Part shown: positions 23,346 to 36,682 of the stretch, piece by piece
Layout: each line of letters opens with the position of its first letter
Position numbering within the stretch: position 1 is the first letter of the stretch
Source: Synanceia verrucosa
Lineage: Eukaryota; Chordata; Actinopteri; Perciformes; Synanceiidae
DNA: 64,000 bases
NCBI GenBank assembly: GCA_029721515.1
Contig: CM056559.1
Coordinates: 25,353,565 to 25,417,564, forward strand
Reading direction: 5' to 3'
The notes under the pieces: generated by a model
What the model was told of the DNA's origin: nothing
Database searches by the model: none
What the model saw: the letters and a program-made list of their open reading frames with translations, nothing else
Program-made: the position numbers and the translations under genes

Positions 23346-24208
23346 GTTAAAAAAAAAATAGCAACTGACAACTGTCTTTACCAACTCAAAAATGTACTGT
23401 GTAAACTAAGAAATGCTTGAAGATTCAACTTTCCTGAGAATCATATATGTATATATAGTCTTGTACATTATGATTAAAGGTTGCCCCCTGGTAGGCATGA
23501 CAACATAAAGTACAGATAGGGTTGCTGGTCAAATGTGATATCCATTAATTGATTGACTTTTTATTTAATGTGCAGATATTCCACATGATCTGCTTTCAGT
23601 GAAGTCTAAGGCTTGTGAACTCATTTAGGCTTCACCATGAGATGTTATATTCAATACTAGAAAAATTCCTGAAGAAACTGATATGTCCTTGCCTACATGA
23701 TGCTGGACCAACATGGCCCCACGTAACGCTTACCCTGTCCCACAGGGTATATCATCATGGTGGAAGTCTTGTCTTTCTACTCCACTCAGAAACCCGCTGG
23801 CGACAGTTTTTCCAGAAAAAGATTTTCTGCTTTTTCAAGATTTCTCTCTCAAATTTAACATTGGACCCTATAGAGAGATTCTTGTATATATCTCCCAAAC
23901 ATCAGAGGCACATCGCTATGACCAGGACAACGGTTTGTCCAATGTTTTGCTGAAAAAATTATGTAGCCCTCACAATCTTGATTTCAAAATATTTGTTCAG
24001 ATGATTCAAAAGCTGCTCTCCACTCCAGGTGTGTAGTTCTCCCACTCTAGTGCACGCAGTAGACACCCATGTTAAACTCTCATTCTTGACATTTTCCATG
24101 CTCTGAAGAAAGTGAACTGAGGAGTAAAGTATACATTTTATGAAAAATCTGAGTTGATGATTGAGCTGTGAGTCAATGGGAAATTTCTGGCAGTTTTTGG
24201 GGTCTGGT
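23346..24208. other. Noncoding stretch with unusual overlapping open frames
   Basis: Plus frames of 112 codons (23615-23953) and 107 codons (23713-24036) overlap in different phases. The second uses plausible codons (AAC, CCC, CTC, GAC) and includes the segment EAHRYDQDNGLSNVLLKKL. I do not recognise the protein. It could be a decayed transposon gene fragment or chance. The region is interrupted by stops on both sides and has no splice context. Confidence 0.3.
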
Positions 24209-24222
24209 GTTGCCATGGTAAC
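24209..24222. promoter_or_regulatory. X-box palindrome 2 (RFX motif)
   Basis: GTTGCCATGGTAAC is an exact match to the palindromic RFX consensus GTTRCC-N2-GGYAAC. No start codon or promoter is evident nearby, so a distal element or chance is possible. Confidence 0.55.
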
Positions 24223-24639
24223 GGTTTTGATGGAGACACAGTACAGTAATAGCGACTTCAAGCATGCATGGCAGGTGAAGCTGTGCTAAACATGATGGGG
24301 CCTGGACCAGAGGGTCCGTAAACACAGTTTCCAACCTCTTAAATCAGTGAAGTTCAGCTCCAGATGTGCTCCAGTGTCACAGCTGGATGTATGGAGCATA
24401 AAGCCAGAGGTCACTGGTTGGTTTTAGTTGTTCAGCAGTGAAGCTGGTCTTGCAGCTGTGCTCTCTGCCTGTCTGACTGCTGTGGTGTGAGGATCAGAGG
24501 TGATCTGTGCTGTTCACACAGTCTTACTATTATCAACAAGTAAACTCCATTAAACTGTCTAACGTGTCATTCTCATGTTCTAACATCACTGCACTACACA
24601 CACTCTCATTTATAGCATTATAGAGGTGGTGAGCTGCTT

Positions 24640-24740
24640 TCATGGGGATTGTGGGTGATCAGGTAGCTCTAATCAGCATGTCTGAAAGGCTGGCAGCCCA
24701 GTTGCATGCTGGGTTATCTCTGAATTATTGCCATTAATTT
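24640..24740. repeat. Ancient dispersed family A, copy 1
   Basis: Shares GGGGATTGTGG, GAAAGGCT and the 19-base identity GCCCAGTTGCATGCTGGGT (24696-24714) with copy 2 at 34885-35010. A weaker copy lies at 60430-60520. The 19-base block is itself an imperfect palindrome around TTGCATG. Confidence 0.6.
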
Positions 24741-27700
24741 AAAATAACAAATTATATTAAGTGAAGGACAATAGAGTGAGCTTGGATCTAAGTGAGACAA
24801 TGAGTTATTCACTGCAGGTGAGAGGAGCTGCAGTTATACATTTATAATTAGGATGATTCATATCTTTTACTCTTCTAGCTCCACTCGTCCTTTGGTGGGT
24901 TGAAGCGACAGTCTATAAGCTCACAAACGAAGCTTTTAGTTGCTGAATGAAATAACACTGCGTCTTCAAAGGAAACAGAGTGATGTCACCCAGATGTGTT
25001 CAGCATCCATCTAATATCCATCCAGACCCACAGACTCAGTCTCATATTTCTGAGTAAAGAGGAACTGGCCAACAGCTCTCAGTAGTTTCTTCCTGTCAGG
25101 TATGAGGATGTCGTTCTTGCTCCTCCATGCAGCTGGATGTTAACTGAAGCTAAAGTTAAGGAAACAACAGCAGGAGTCAAAAGTAAATCATGAGTAAAGT
25201 GAAACAACATGAGAGCAGGAAGCCAACCTCAGCTCCAGTTGTCCTCGTTGCCTCAAGGACAGATGGTTTTGGTTTGAGGGTGAATTAAGAAAGAAATAGA
25301 CAAATAAACAGCTTTATCTTTAAACTGAAGTCAACACAAACAACTCATCATTTAACATTTTATTGATCCATTTATCACAGCTTGATGGAAAGTTCTCATT
25401 TGTCTCTGCCAGATAATGCTCCACAGGAGTCCTCAACTCAAAGACATGCAGAGACAGTAATGCTTGTTTTCTGCTGTCAGCATCCTTTATTTCAGTTTGG
25501 CTGTAAAGTAGAACCAGCATAGAAAATCTTCAGTTGGTCATTTGATCCTCCTACAGAGAGAAAAGTCCATTTTTTGTGGTCAGCTGGTGGAATAAATCTT
25601 TGTGGAAAGACTCCCACTGGTCTGATCTGGAAGACTGGAGCTAAAGAATGATGTCATAAAGAGAGAAATGGCTGCAGGAAGAGAAGAATGGCTGCTATGG
25701 TGGAGAGTGGCTGTTATTCAGCATGCTGAGGGTGTTGTCTCAGACCAGTGCTCCAGTCTGGACTAATGAGCAGGAGCTATTCCCTTTTTAAACAGGTCAA
25801 ATAATGGAGCCAGTGCTCTTTCTGTCTTGGTTTTTATGCAGTGTAACGTTGTGTGTTTCTAGACGCTGAGGCTGCTTTTGTATTCAGTGTGTGCTGCAGT
25901 GATATCTGGCTCAGCCCGTTTCCCTCCAGAATAGAAAATACCAGCTGACACACATCTCAGGATCAACCTGTGTGTGTGTGTGTCTATACAGTGATATTAT
26001 GGAGTTTTATTCCTAAGGGTCATATAATACATCCACCCATTTTAATTCTTTGTCAGGATATATCCATAATGAGCTAATAAATACATTGCTGGCAGCTTTT
26101 TGGGGTGAGAAAATACATCATTCCCTTGGCTTTATTTTACATTTTGGACACCCTGAACTTCACCTTTGTCACTGCTCCATAGCTGAGTCATCTAAAATGT
26201 TCTTTGTCAGAAGTCTCCAGTGGTTCATAAATCCTGTCCTTTATAAACAGTCTCTACAGCATCCCAACGGACAGCTTGAATATCACTTTAATCTGTCAAT
26301 CACAATCTGACCTTCACATATTTATCTTCTGCTGCCTTCCCGCTGTATTTTTAATCAATATTTATTTATATCTAGGATATTCAGTCATTTTAATAAGTTA
26401 CTGTTCTGTCTGCAGGAATTATTTGTGACTAACTCACTGGTCTTCTGTGATTCTCGTCAGTGTTTATGAGCTGAACTGAACTGCACTGAAGTGGTAATTA
26501 TTCCACCTGCAGCAGAGAAGCTGAAGGTTTGAAGCCTGTGAAGCCCCAGGGAAGATTTCCTGAAAACTAGAGAATTCATGAGCCGGCCTCTTTTTCCACT
26601 GCTGCATCAACACTACAATAAATGAAGGAAAAAATGTTCCTTTAATTAGCAAATTTCAATTATTACACATCGTTCATGGAACCCATTATAGTCACAACAG
26701 GTAATCCAGAGTCAGAATTGTTTTCTGTTGTTCTTACACAGAAATAGACATAACGCTAAGAACAAGAACAGCACAGCTGGTCAAGGTGAACATTTAATAT
26801 ATATTCACATGTACTGTATGTAAAACAGTGACATTTGTCAGCAGTGAGGCGACAGTGTAATGGTGCAGAGTGCAAAGAAAGCCTTTAGCTCACTGTATGG
26901 TTAGTGAGCTGTATTTGCCTCTGTGTATTTAAACTAGAACTCTTCTGAGGTCCAGTAGATGTTGTTGTTCCAGGATGACTGACCCTACAGTATGTGGCTG
27001 ATAACTCTTCATGGTGACGTCCTGTGGAAAGGTAGACTGGTCTTGTCTCTGGTTGTTTTGGCAACAAATTCTTTGCAGAAACAAAGCAGATATTTGAATA
27101 AATGTAATTGATGCAGTCCAATCAGATTGTGAAGGCCATCACGAGCTGGTTATTATGCATAGTTAGTTTCAGAATGGTGGAGTAGCTGTAGATCCATGGA
27201 CAGTCAGCTGACTGCAGTGCCGTCATTCTTTCATTGGTTCATTACTGATTCATTAGAGTCTGGACCTCTAAAGGAACTGGACTTTGAAGTGGTTTGAAGA
27301 TTGAGTCCTCTGGTCTTCTCATCTACTGTCTGCCTTGAAGAGGCACTTGAAAGCAGTCCAGTGGAGAGCAGGGCATGCTCGTTTCAAAGTCCCATCCAGA
27401 GATTTCAGTGGATGGCTGCTACCATTGACCATGTTCAGTGAAGGTCCATCTGACTCTTGATTCACAAACCAAGTTGGAGAGTTTTGAAGCTTTTCTATTT
27501 GTTTTTTTTTTTTTAGCATATTAAGACAATTCAGCAAAATGCTAAATGCAGATATGAAGTACTGTGAGTGGGATTTTGGGACATTGTATTGTCATCCACT
27601 CTGTGACAGCAGGTAGGCACCTTGCCACAGTTCAAATTGCCCAATATGCTGATGTGTGTGAACAGCTGAAGCAGATTGAGCCAAATCCAAAGTGATCCTG

Positions 27701-30360
27701 CTCTCCACTCCTCAGCCAAATGCTTCACATTTCTATTAGTGACACAGTGGCTGCCTTTCCTGAGGCGATCACACACCATGGAGACACAGAGATGGACCCC
27801 TGAGCTTTAAAAAAGAGCTGCCTTCCTGCCTCTTCCTCTCTTTCACACTCTGTCCTTCTCATTGCTGCCTCTCAGTAAATGTTAGCCACACTCACATCTA
27901 CTTCTTAATGTGCTCCAGTAAGAAAGAGGTTTTACAAAGAGATTATGGTCCACTGATTGCTCTCTAATTAGACGGTGATGAGAGCTTGATGTCCTTTTAG
28001 AGACCCTCTCCTCCTCTTAGCTCTGTGTTTGATAGTCTTAACCTCTTCGGGCCAGGACAGAGTCTTTATTGTCAGATGGGATCAAACTGTGTTAGTTTGT
28101 GTTAGTTTGAATGTAGGCCCACTGGACACTGGTAAGGTTTTGGAGACATTTGATGTGGATTTCCAGATGGCTGATGGAGCATTTATGACTTTTCCCTCAT
28201 GAAATTCAAAATGCTGTAATAAAATCTGTTGGAGTTGAGGATGTTACTCTCTGGAAGTCTGGTGTATTTTTCTATAAATCTGCAGAAGTGATGCACAGCT
28301 GAATTTCTTCAGCTGACAGTGTCCATTCTGTGGTTGTCAGCTTTCTCATCTGTTGCTAAACTGACTGATTTGCAGACATTTTTCTGGCTGTCTGTTGCAG
28401 TGACATCCTAATACCATCTAAATCGTAGCAGCTCCATTAGAAAATCATGCAGCTGCCATCAGGAAGGACAGGACAGGAAGTGCTGCCACTGTACATCCAT
28501 GTGTCTGTCCAATATGAACTGCACGTGGATCATCTCATTTCATATCAGTTAGTGTTGTGGCGGTGATCTGATCCTTTTTGACATAAATAGATGCAGAGAT
28601 GTCTGATTGCAGAGCTCTTCTTCTGCCATTTCCTCCACTCTGTAGAGCTGGTTGGAAAGAAATGACATGCAGAGCGAGGAGTGATGACCATCAAACATGA
28701 CTCTGCTGCTCCAGTCACACTTCCCATCAACTGACTTGTTGCTGCTTTACACTTGTGTGCTCTCAGCATGTGGTTGAACATCTTCAAACACAACACAGTG
28801 TTGATTGTGGAGGACTCTCAGATTGAAAGCTCAACCCAGACCACAGGGATGATGTGAACACATGAGCAAACTGTCCACCAGTCACTGATGTTTCAGTGTG
28901 AAATGATGTCTGCAGAGGTGTCCTTCTGCTCCTGAGCTCAGTAAAGACTGAAGCCTTTCAGCTCTATGATTAAGTGACTGTGCATTACAGAGTGGCAGCA
29001 GCAATGACAGCTGATGGAAAGATGAAAATACACTTTAGCACAATGACACAGCTTTAATCTGCAAGTCAAAAGTGACAAAGTGTCGAAAGACGTTTAGTGC
29101 TCCACTTCCTGCAGAGTGAGCCAGCATGTAAATGCATTAAGTACCTTGATCAGTTGTTCTGATTCCCTCATTTCATTTGGCTGCAAGAAGTCTGATTTAA
29201 GGTTAAACTGTAGTCGCTCTGTGCTTTTGGCAGAGAGGAGGAGAGAGAGTGAGCTGTGAATTATCCAAATAAATAAGTGTATTAGCAGCTTCCAGATCAG
29301 TTCCTGTGACATGTTCCAGTGTTGGACACATACTTTTAAAACATTCATATCCAGTCTGGTTTAGATTAAAGCCTCCATCAGTAAAATATCTGATCAACTT
29401 AATGTGGAATTTAATAAGGTTCAGAGTGAAGGAAGTTGTTGTAAAGACAGTTGAGCCTCAGAGATTCATCTGGACAGAGAAGAGGTGATTAATAGAGAGA
29501 GTGAGAAAAAAATAAGTTCCACACCTTTAATCACTTACCTGTGCTGTCTGACTCATGTCTCTCTCAGCAGAATCAGTTTTGCGCTGAGTCATGCTCTGCT
29601 GCCTGCCAGGCTCCAGTCAGCATTAGTAATGAGTTAATACCCAGAGACTCGCACTTCTGCCCTCTCTTTATAAAACACACACCTCCAGGAGCTTCTCTCC
29701 GTCAGTGGCAGAACAGCTGATATTAGCACTCAGTCACAAAGGAAACACACTTTCAGCTCTTGACTCATGTCTGCATTTACATTTCTAAGTCAGGCGTAAA
29801 TGAGAGCTAATGTTCATTCAATGGATTCTACTAGAAAATCTAATTAGTGCTAATTATTGTCCTCATGAATCCATCGTCCAAACAAGAAAGAGCTGATGTG
29901 ATTAAAGGGGGCTCGGCTGGAGTTTGGTTCAGTTTCTAAATCCATCACTTCATTCTCTGTTTGAAGCTCCTGTTTCTGTGTCTCTGAGTTCAGCTTGAGT
30001 TGATCATCTGAAGCAGGATTCAGTGAATCCTCACTCAGACATGACTTTGTTTTTACCAGGACATTGTTCCTTCAGCAGCAGTCCTCCACAGAGGGTGTCC
30101 TACTGTTGTGTTATTTCCAAGGACAACAGGAAACAGTGAATAATGTAAAGTGAGGGATGAAGGAAGAGCAGAGGTGACCTCTTGTTCTCCTACAGGAGCA
30201 CATTAGTTCACAGCTGACTCTTCTTCTTGGCTTTCCCAGCATCTTTTCTTTCTTTTCCTGCACAGCTTGAACAGGAGAGGCAACGAAAGGATGACAACAT
30301 CTACAACAGCAGCCTGTTGCACCTGTAGCTGAATGGATGTACACTATTGTGTTGCTGGAC
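24741..30360. other. Long noncoding stretch
   Basis: Contains a short (TG)n at 25971-25984 and a TTTT run near 27502-27513. A small CAGGTGGAATAATTACCAC segment on the minus strand at about 26490-26510 recalls the core of the module at 39708. Frames up to 86 codons (26050-26310) carry no domain. No gene found. Confidence 0.45.
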
Positions 30361-30435
30361 GAGGCTCAGTCCAGCTCTCTGTCACGGTTCACCAGGTTTC
30401 TCAGCTGTCTCCATGCTGTCAGCTGGGAGTGTTTC
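30361..30435. repeat. Ancient dispersed family C, partial copy
   Basis: GCTCAGTCCAGCTCT followed by GTCACGGTTCACCAGGTTT and CAGCT lines up with 18242-18292 (GTCAGTTCAGCTCT, GTCACAGTTCACCAGGTTT, CAGCT). The match fades on both sides. Confidence 0.5.
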
Positions 30436-31060
30436 TATGTGTCTGCTGCTGAAGCCACCACAGAGGATAAAGCTGCATGTTGCAGCAGACTGGATCCTAA
30501 AACGTTAACAGCTCTCTGAATCTCTGTAATATATCCCATTTGTGCTGTAGCTTTAACCTCTCTGAGTATTCAGAGCAGTGCTGCAGACACAGACAAACCC
30601 CTCAGAAAGCTCTGCCTACACTAAATGTTTCTTATAGCTATGAATATATTGAAGAGAGTATACTGTGTTGTTCCAGTACACTGTGTTTCTGGGTAAATAG
30701 TGTCATGTAAGACTTTCTGTATACCAGAGGAAAGCAAAGTTTACTCGATGAAAACTGTTTTATTATTTTGGATCTTGTTCTGTGTTTGCTCTGAAGGAGA
30801 ACGCCGTCAGTTTGACATTTTTAATCTAAAATAGATCTGGCTTTAGTGAGATGAATAAAAAAGATGCTGTAATAGACGTCAGGCACTTGAAGAGGTGATT
30901 AATTTCTCTATTAAAACTATATATAGAGGAACTTTAGAAACACTTCAGTACAGCCATAATCCACCTGTATTTTTACTGCTTTATTATAATGAATCATTTC
31001 TAACCAGCAGAGGTGTTTCTCTCTGTGGTTTTCCTGAACTCGTTCATATTGTCAGGTGTA
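30436..31060. other. Noncoding stretch
   Basis: Nothing is recognisable. The longest frame is 69 codons (30895-31104) with no motif. Confidence 0.5.
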
Positions 31061-31165
31061 ATTCAGACCTCCAGCTGAACCTCTTGACTGTGACTGACAG
31101 CTGAATACATAATAAGCTGGTATTTGAAGCAGCTCTAGCTCTGTGCTGTTAAATACCATGAGGAA
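31061..31165. repeat. Ancient dispersed family D, copy 1
   Basis: Aligns with 37680-37785. Shared blocks are ATTCAGACCTCC, CTGAA, TGA-AGCTGAAT-A-TAAG and GTATTTG-AGCAG-type segments. The order is preserved with few gaps. Unidentified. Confidence 0.5.
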
Positions 31166-32213
31166 AGGAACAACATTAGACAGCTCTCAGTGACCTCAGT
31201 CACAACTCAGAGGACAGACCGACTGGAATGCAAAGCTCTTCATTTCCACATGAGCAGGTTTATACTACTGAATGATGTATTGTTGATGTGGACTGGAGCT
31301 GATTCTGGATCTGCTGTCAGATTGGTTCGATTTAAGATGAGCTGGAACCAGTTGTGATACAGTTATGTGTCTTTACATACTTTTTTCATCAACTCTGTTG
31401 TCAGGCTGCTAAAGGCCAGAGGTGATATTAAGACTCTGTGGCTCAGTAAAGGCCAAGTTTGTGTAGAGTGAGGGAGCCAAGAGCAATAATCAGTCCCAGA
31501 GGCTTGACACGAGTGGAGAGGGAACAGTGATAAAGGTTTCAAATGATGAGCTGACACTGAGGATGTGACGCTCAGCTCTCTGACTGTGTAGCTCTGGCAT
31601 CCTGCCTAGAAGGAGAACACAAGGCCTCATAGGTCATGAGAGGAATCATGATTTACTGATTGGCATCACCTCTGAGAGCTGAACACAAATTTGAAGTTGG
31701 ATCAAGAAGAACTTTATGGTCACATCTGTTCTGTGGACCAAACATTTCTTGTCTGGCTGAATAGTGGCTCTGAACAGTGAACAGCTCAGTCCATCAGTGT
31801 ATGTCTGCAGACGTTAGTGTGGTCCTCTCAGTAAGTACAGCGTCTCCCTCTGCAACATGAGCATTATTCGGTCCTCTCAGATTGCTGTTGGGGATAATAA
31901 AATAATGTTATTAATGTTTAATTCTGCTCTCATTCTGTTCACTGGCTAATTCAGGTGAGCTGCTCTCAGTACCCCAAAGGAATAATCTGAATATTTCTGT
32001 TCTCTCTGACTCCTCTGGAGTTTATCAAACTGATGAAGTTTATTTCAGTGAGCAAAGATGAACAAACTCCATCTGAGCAAATCTGTTTATCATTTCAGAA
32101 TTTTACTGTCCAAGCACTAACTTTTTATTCACTGGTTATGGGACTTTCATAGGTGATGTGTGAATGTGCACTAAGAAGTACATGACAGGGAAATTCAGTG
32201 TAATTTTTAATGC
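31166..32213. other. Noncoding stretch with a weak third fused splice signal
   Basis: At 31951-31960 the sequence TCAG|GTGAGC follows a mixed pyrimidine region (TCTGCTCTCATTCTGTTC and then some purines). It resembles the fused acceptor/donor pattern but is much weaker than those at 14267 and 46239. Nothing else is recognised. Confidence 0.4.
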
Positions 32214-32470
32214 CAGGGTTCCCGCACTTCCTTAAAAACTCTTAAAATGTCTTAAATTAACATCTGGGTAAGCGCTTAAATTTACCGTAAATTTGCTGTA
32301 GGTATTGAATTTTCTGATGGTGCATTTACATAACACATAATTGAGAGATTTACTGCAATTTTGTACGTTATTTTGTTCATAACGTTCACTTCTTTGTTCT
32401 TGAAAGTTGTGAATGAAGTTGTAGAAAAAAAGTTGAAGTGTTATACCTTCAATTTAAATTGTTGTTGCAA
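32214..32470. mobile_element. hAT-like nonautonomous element fragment
   Basis: Begins CAGGGTTCCCGCACTTCCTT, a typical hAT-type terminus widespread in fish. It continues into AAAA-CTCTTAAAATGTCTTAAA, the TTAAA-rich subterminal region those elements show. No transposase frame and no opposite terminus were found. The right limit is approximate. Confidence 0.5.
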
Positions 32471-33079
32471 GTGAACTTAAACAAGCATCACCAAGCAGAG
32501 GAAGTTCTAGTTGGGTCTTCTGGAGCTGAAGAAGGAGACACAGTTTGGATGTGAACATGAATAATATGAAATAATATTTGTTTTCTGTGGTCATTTTAGT
32601 TCTCATGGAGAAAACACTGTCTGAGCTGGTGTCCAGAGGAGATTAGAGCAGAACAAACAGGGTCTGAATGGTGATCATCCACTGTCTGTTCTGTGTGTTA
32701 GAACAATAGAAGAGGGATGAAATAAATAAATAGAGGAAGGGTATTTTCTATGAGCGTATGTCCCCAGCACACAAAGAGATTTATCTATTCAAAGCCAAGA
32801 GGAAAGTTCTTTTTAGAACATGTTATATGATATATAATATAATAATATATTATAACTTCCCATATGAGAAGAGATATCTGTCTCTGATGCTGAGGATGAG
32901 GCCTCTGGACTTCATTATATATCTAATGTTAATACACACAGAATGACAGATTTAAATAAGAATACATGGAAATTAGTATTTTTATTTTTTATAATCAGCA
33001 TGATTACTCTGTGTGGTAGCAGCTTCAACATGTGGTTCTCTTGTGATATTTTACACACATCTGGTTCACGTATAATGAC
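32471..33079. other. Noncoding stretch
   Basis: AT-rich, with a strip of alternating ATATAATA sequence near 32825-32855. No gene or transposon recognised. Confidence 0.5.

Positions 33080-33111
<32 letters not shown>
33080..33111. repeat. (ATT)n microsatellite
   Basis: About ten tandem ATT triplets. Confidence 0.92.
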
Positions 33112-34884
33112 GTCTTATTTAAGAAGGACCATGCACAAAAACATTCACCTCAACATGAAATGAGATGATTTATCTGTTCAAAAGTCTAAATCATTTAATT
33201 CATAATTGAACTGGATTTATTTCTTAGTTTTATTGTAAATATTGTGTGATGAATCATCATTTTGTGTTTTTTTTTCCTTCCCATTTAAATCCCTCAAAGG
33301 TTTCAGATCATTTTCTGTTTTGCCAGCTGGGCACATTTTGTCCAAAAATATGCATAATTTATGTGTGAAAGAGAAGATTTTGATGAATGTTTTATCTTGG
33401 GAAAAGCACAGAGACTAATTTCAGTGATTTAAATCATTTTAATCACTGAGGCTGCTGGATCAAACTCTGATGCAGTCATCCATTAAAGAGAAGTGAAATC
33501 CCCACAGAAACTAAACCTGCTTCTGGTCATCCCTCACACAACATTCAGTGTTTCCTTTGCTGCTTGAACAACAGTTTAATGTCAGTGTCATCAGTGGATT
33601 TATAGAGCAGAGGGTGGAGGAACATGTGTCTGGTGTTCTGTCTTCATACTCCACATACAGTACTAATGTCAGTGGGTGAGATGTAGATAACCTAGAAGTC
33701 ACTCATGTTGTGTTTGTTCATATGCATGTCTGCAGACTCAGATGCAGTAACCTGCAGGAAAGCACATGTTCAGTTTGAAGCTGTCAGTCAAAGCAGAGAG
33801 AGGATTTTAGAAAATGTGACATCACTGTTGCAGGTGTGTGATTTGTAATGTGTGTCTTCCTGTCATGTGACTAATAACTGTCCTGTATAAATGAGGATGT
33901 TGCTTTGCTGTGAGCAGACAGACAGCAGCTGGAATCTCCATTCACAGATGAGGAGGAGGAGGAAGGGGAGATGATTGATTGGCAGTTAAAGGAGAACAGT
34001 GGGATTTTCTCTGGACTGTTGCTTTCAGTGTTTAGCTGTCTGCTCCAACACATGAAGAAGAAGAGTCACTAGTGTGACGCTTCATTAATTTAACAACTGT
34101 AACATTACAAACACTGTCAGACTTTCATTGTGTGTGCAGGGGAAATAAATCTGTCAAATCAGTCTCAGAGCCGTTCCCTATGTAACAACAGGTCTTTAAA
34201 ATGTAGAGACAGTCTGCGAGCCTGCCAAGCCAAGCAGCATTTATTAGTATTTACTGAAGGAACATCAGGGGAAATCCAGACGTTCCTGAAAGAGACGACT
34301 TTTAAAAACTCACCTCTACCACGTGATTAACATCAGCAGTAAAGTCTGAGTTTTACATGACATCTTACTTTCCTCCTTTACTCAGAAACAGAACAACTTA
34401 ACAGCAGTTATGTTAAATCTGAAAAGACATTTATAGTTTGCAGCGCTGTGACTAAAGTGTTTGCTTTGTACTGTAAATCTGAACACACCTGCTGCTTTTT
34501 TAAAGTTGAGACTACATAGGTCATATTAAAGTTCTTAGCTGGTTTTACAGTATAATACAGAGGACTGTCTCATCATCATCTCTGGACACTGTCTCTTATG
34601 TATCAATGTGCACATTTAAAAAGATGTGTGTATTTATGGATATTATATATTTTTACCCAGAGGTGACAGAAGTCTGTTACTTGTTCCTGCTCATTTTCTG
34701 CAGTCTAACCCAGAATTATAATCCCACTGAGAGTTTCCTGAAGTGTCTGTGGAGAAGTTTTAGTCCAGTTTAGTCCAGGTTTTATTTCAGTCCTCTGTCA
34801 CTGTGTTTAGCCAATGAATTCAGCCGCTGATCTCTGATCAGCTTCTCTTTATGCGACGACCACAGATCAGTGACGTTATAATTA
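33112..34884. other. Noncoding stretch
   Basis: A GAGGAGGAGGAGGA run lies near 33950-33965. Frames up to 66 codons carry no domain. Nothing else recognised. Confidence 0.5.
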
Positions 34885-35010
34885 CTGGGGATTGTGGCTA
34901 ATCAGATAAGTGTCCTAATGGAAAGGCTCACAGAGGCTGACCGCCCAGTTGCATGCTGGGTCCTCACTCTATTACTGTCACTTAGCTTAAATGAGCTTGT
35001 GAACAGAGAA
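34885..35010. repeat. Ancient dispersed family A, copy 2
   Basis: Matches copy 1 at 24640-24740, including the 19-base identity at 34943-34961. Its right part (ACTTAGCTTAAATGAGCTTG) also matches the right part of the third copy at 60490-60512 (CATTAGCACAAATGAACTTA). Confidence 0.6.
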
Positions 35011-36559
35011 TCAGTAGTTGGTGGTGAACAGTGGGGCTGGATGCAGAGGCTTTTGTTTCAGTAGAGCAGTAACACAGAACAGAGAGCAGCTCTTTATTTC
35101 ACAGAGCTGCACGGTTTGTTGGCATTAAGTAATACAGCGGTTTGTGTTCGTGATCAGAGCTGATTGATCGAGTGGAGCGCCGCTGTGGAGCCTCAAACAA
35201 GAAACCTTGTGAAAGCACTTTGGTAAATATCCAGCTGAGGAGGTGAAGAACATCAGGGCTGCTTATATCCTCCACTGGACTCACTATTGGTGAGCTAAAT
35301 TTACATATTTGCATCTCAGTGTTTGTCATAAATTGCTGGGTCATCTCTAAATATATCTCAGAGTTTGACTGTATTATTTTAACATATCCCATCCATTAGG
35401 AAGTGTGTGTTCAACAGCACATGTGACAGCTTCAGAGTCTTTTTCATCACTCAGTAACAGTCTGAACCTCCCCTCTTTAACCTCTCCTGGCCTCATTTTC
35501 TCTTCTATGTTTCACTTCACAGTGTTAATGAAGATGAGGAAGACATTAATGAACTATTATCTCTACTGGACACCACATTCAATCATCTTCATGTGTTTGG
35601 CTGACTTGCTGTCAGTCTGGTGTGGACTTGGTGAGCAGTTCTCTGGTCTCCATCACAGTGTCTGAACACACCTCTGTTACACATCAAGGACCAGTGAACA
35701 TGTGATTCACGCTGCGGCTCATTTGGTTTGTGCGTTTGTTTCTTTTGGTCATGCTTTCCCTCCAGCCCCATCACAGCTACTTCCTGTTGTAATCTGATGA
35801 GAATGAGGCATGAAACAGTTTATACACATTATATTGATGTAATTGTATTCTGTCTATTTTGATGGTCATACTTAGCAACATTTTGTTAAATATACACTAT
35901 ATATTAGTATGTTTTCTCTGATAAACAGTACATTATAACTTTATATGACAGAATTATATGCAGGTGCCTCTACCCAGCATGCCTTGCATGCTCTTCACTG
36001 CCTCTGATTTGTTACTGCTGAATGAGCATCCGCACATTTTAATAACTAAATGGCTAACAGCTCCCTAATGATCCATCTGTATTCGCTAACATAAGCTTCA
36101 TCCAGTGATCACTCTGTTTTCATTCAGCACTTGAATCCTTTCATTATTCACAGGTGTCTAATATTAAGATATTATGTTCAGCTCACATATCTCACAATCA
36201 GTCCTGCATATCTTTGAAGTGTGACCTGCATGTGTTTACATCATTTTCTGCTATCATATTTGAAATGACTGTTTGCAGGTTGATAATAAGCCACAAACAG
36301 ATTGAGCCTCACTTCCTGTCAGCTTGTTACAGCAGAACTGTCACAGTGAATCACAGATTTTAATGGAAAATTAAAGGGAGGATCTCAGAGATGTTTAGCT
36401 CTGCCTTTTGATTTGCATATTATTTCCAGAAGGATCTATTTCTTTTACATTTCCTTCCCGGCCTTTCCTTTGCTCCAGTCTTCAGTCAACACTGTCACAT
36501 CTTTCACGGATCCCAGAAGAGTCAAATCTCTTGAATAAATCGGGTTTGTTGTGTGTTTG
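35011..36559. other. Noncoding stretch
   Basis: Frames up to 97 codons (minus, 35099-35392) have no motif. No RNA gene or transposon is seen. Confidence 0.5.
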
Positions 36560-36682
36560 AGGAAGATGTGTCAGGGCTGGTTGGAGCTCCTGTCTGCTCC
36601 GTCACAATGATCCACTCCACTGAGCTGTCCTTTAATCCTCCTCTGATCCCACCTGCTCTACTTCCTGTCTGCTTCCTGTTCT
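36560..36682. repeat. Ancient dispersed family B, copy 2
   Basis: Counterpart of 8509-8633. The best blocks are GTCACAATGATCCACT and CTCTGATCCCACCTGCTCTA. It lies in the same orientation as copy 1. Confidence 0.6.

Noticed and set aside
24810..24825. Plus-strand CACTGCAG|GTGAGA
   Set aside because: Upstream sequence is purine-rich, so no acceptor.
26843..26875. GTGAGGCGACAGTG segment resembling the SINE head
   Set aside because: Only about 14-20 bases match and the rest of the SINE is absent; too short to call.
29531..29545. Minus-strand CAG|GTAAGT donor
   Set aside because: No polypyrimidine tract or exon-like sequence precedes it on the minus strand.
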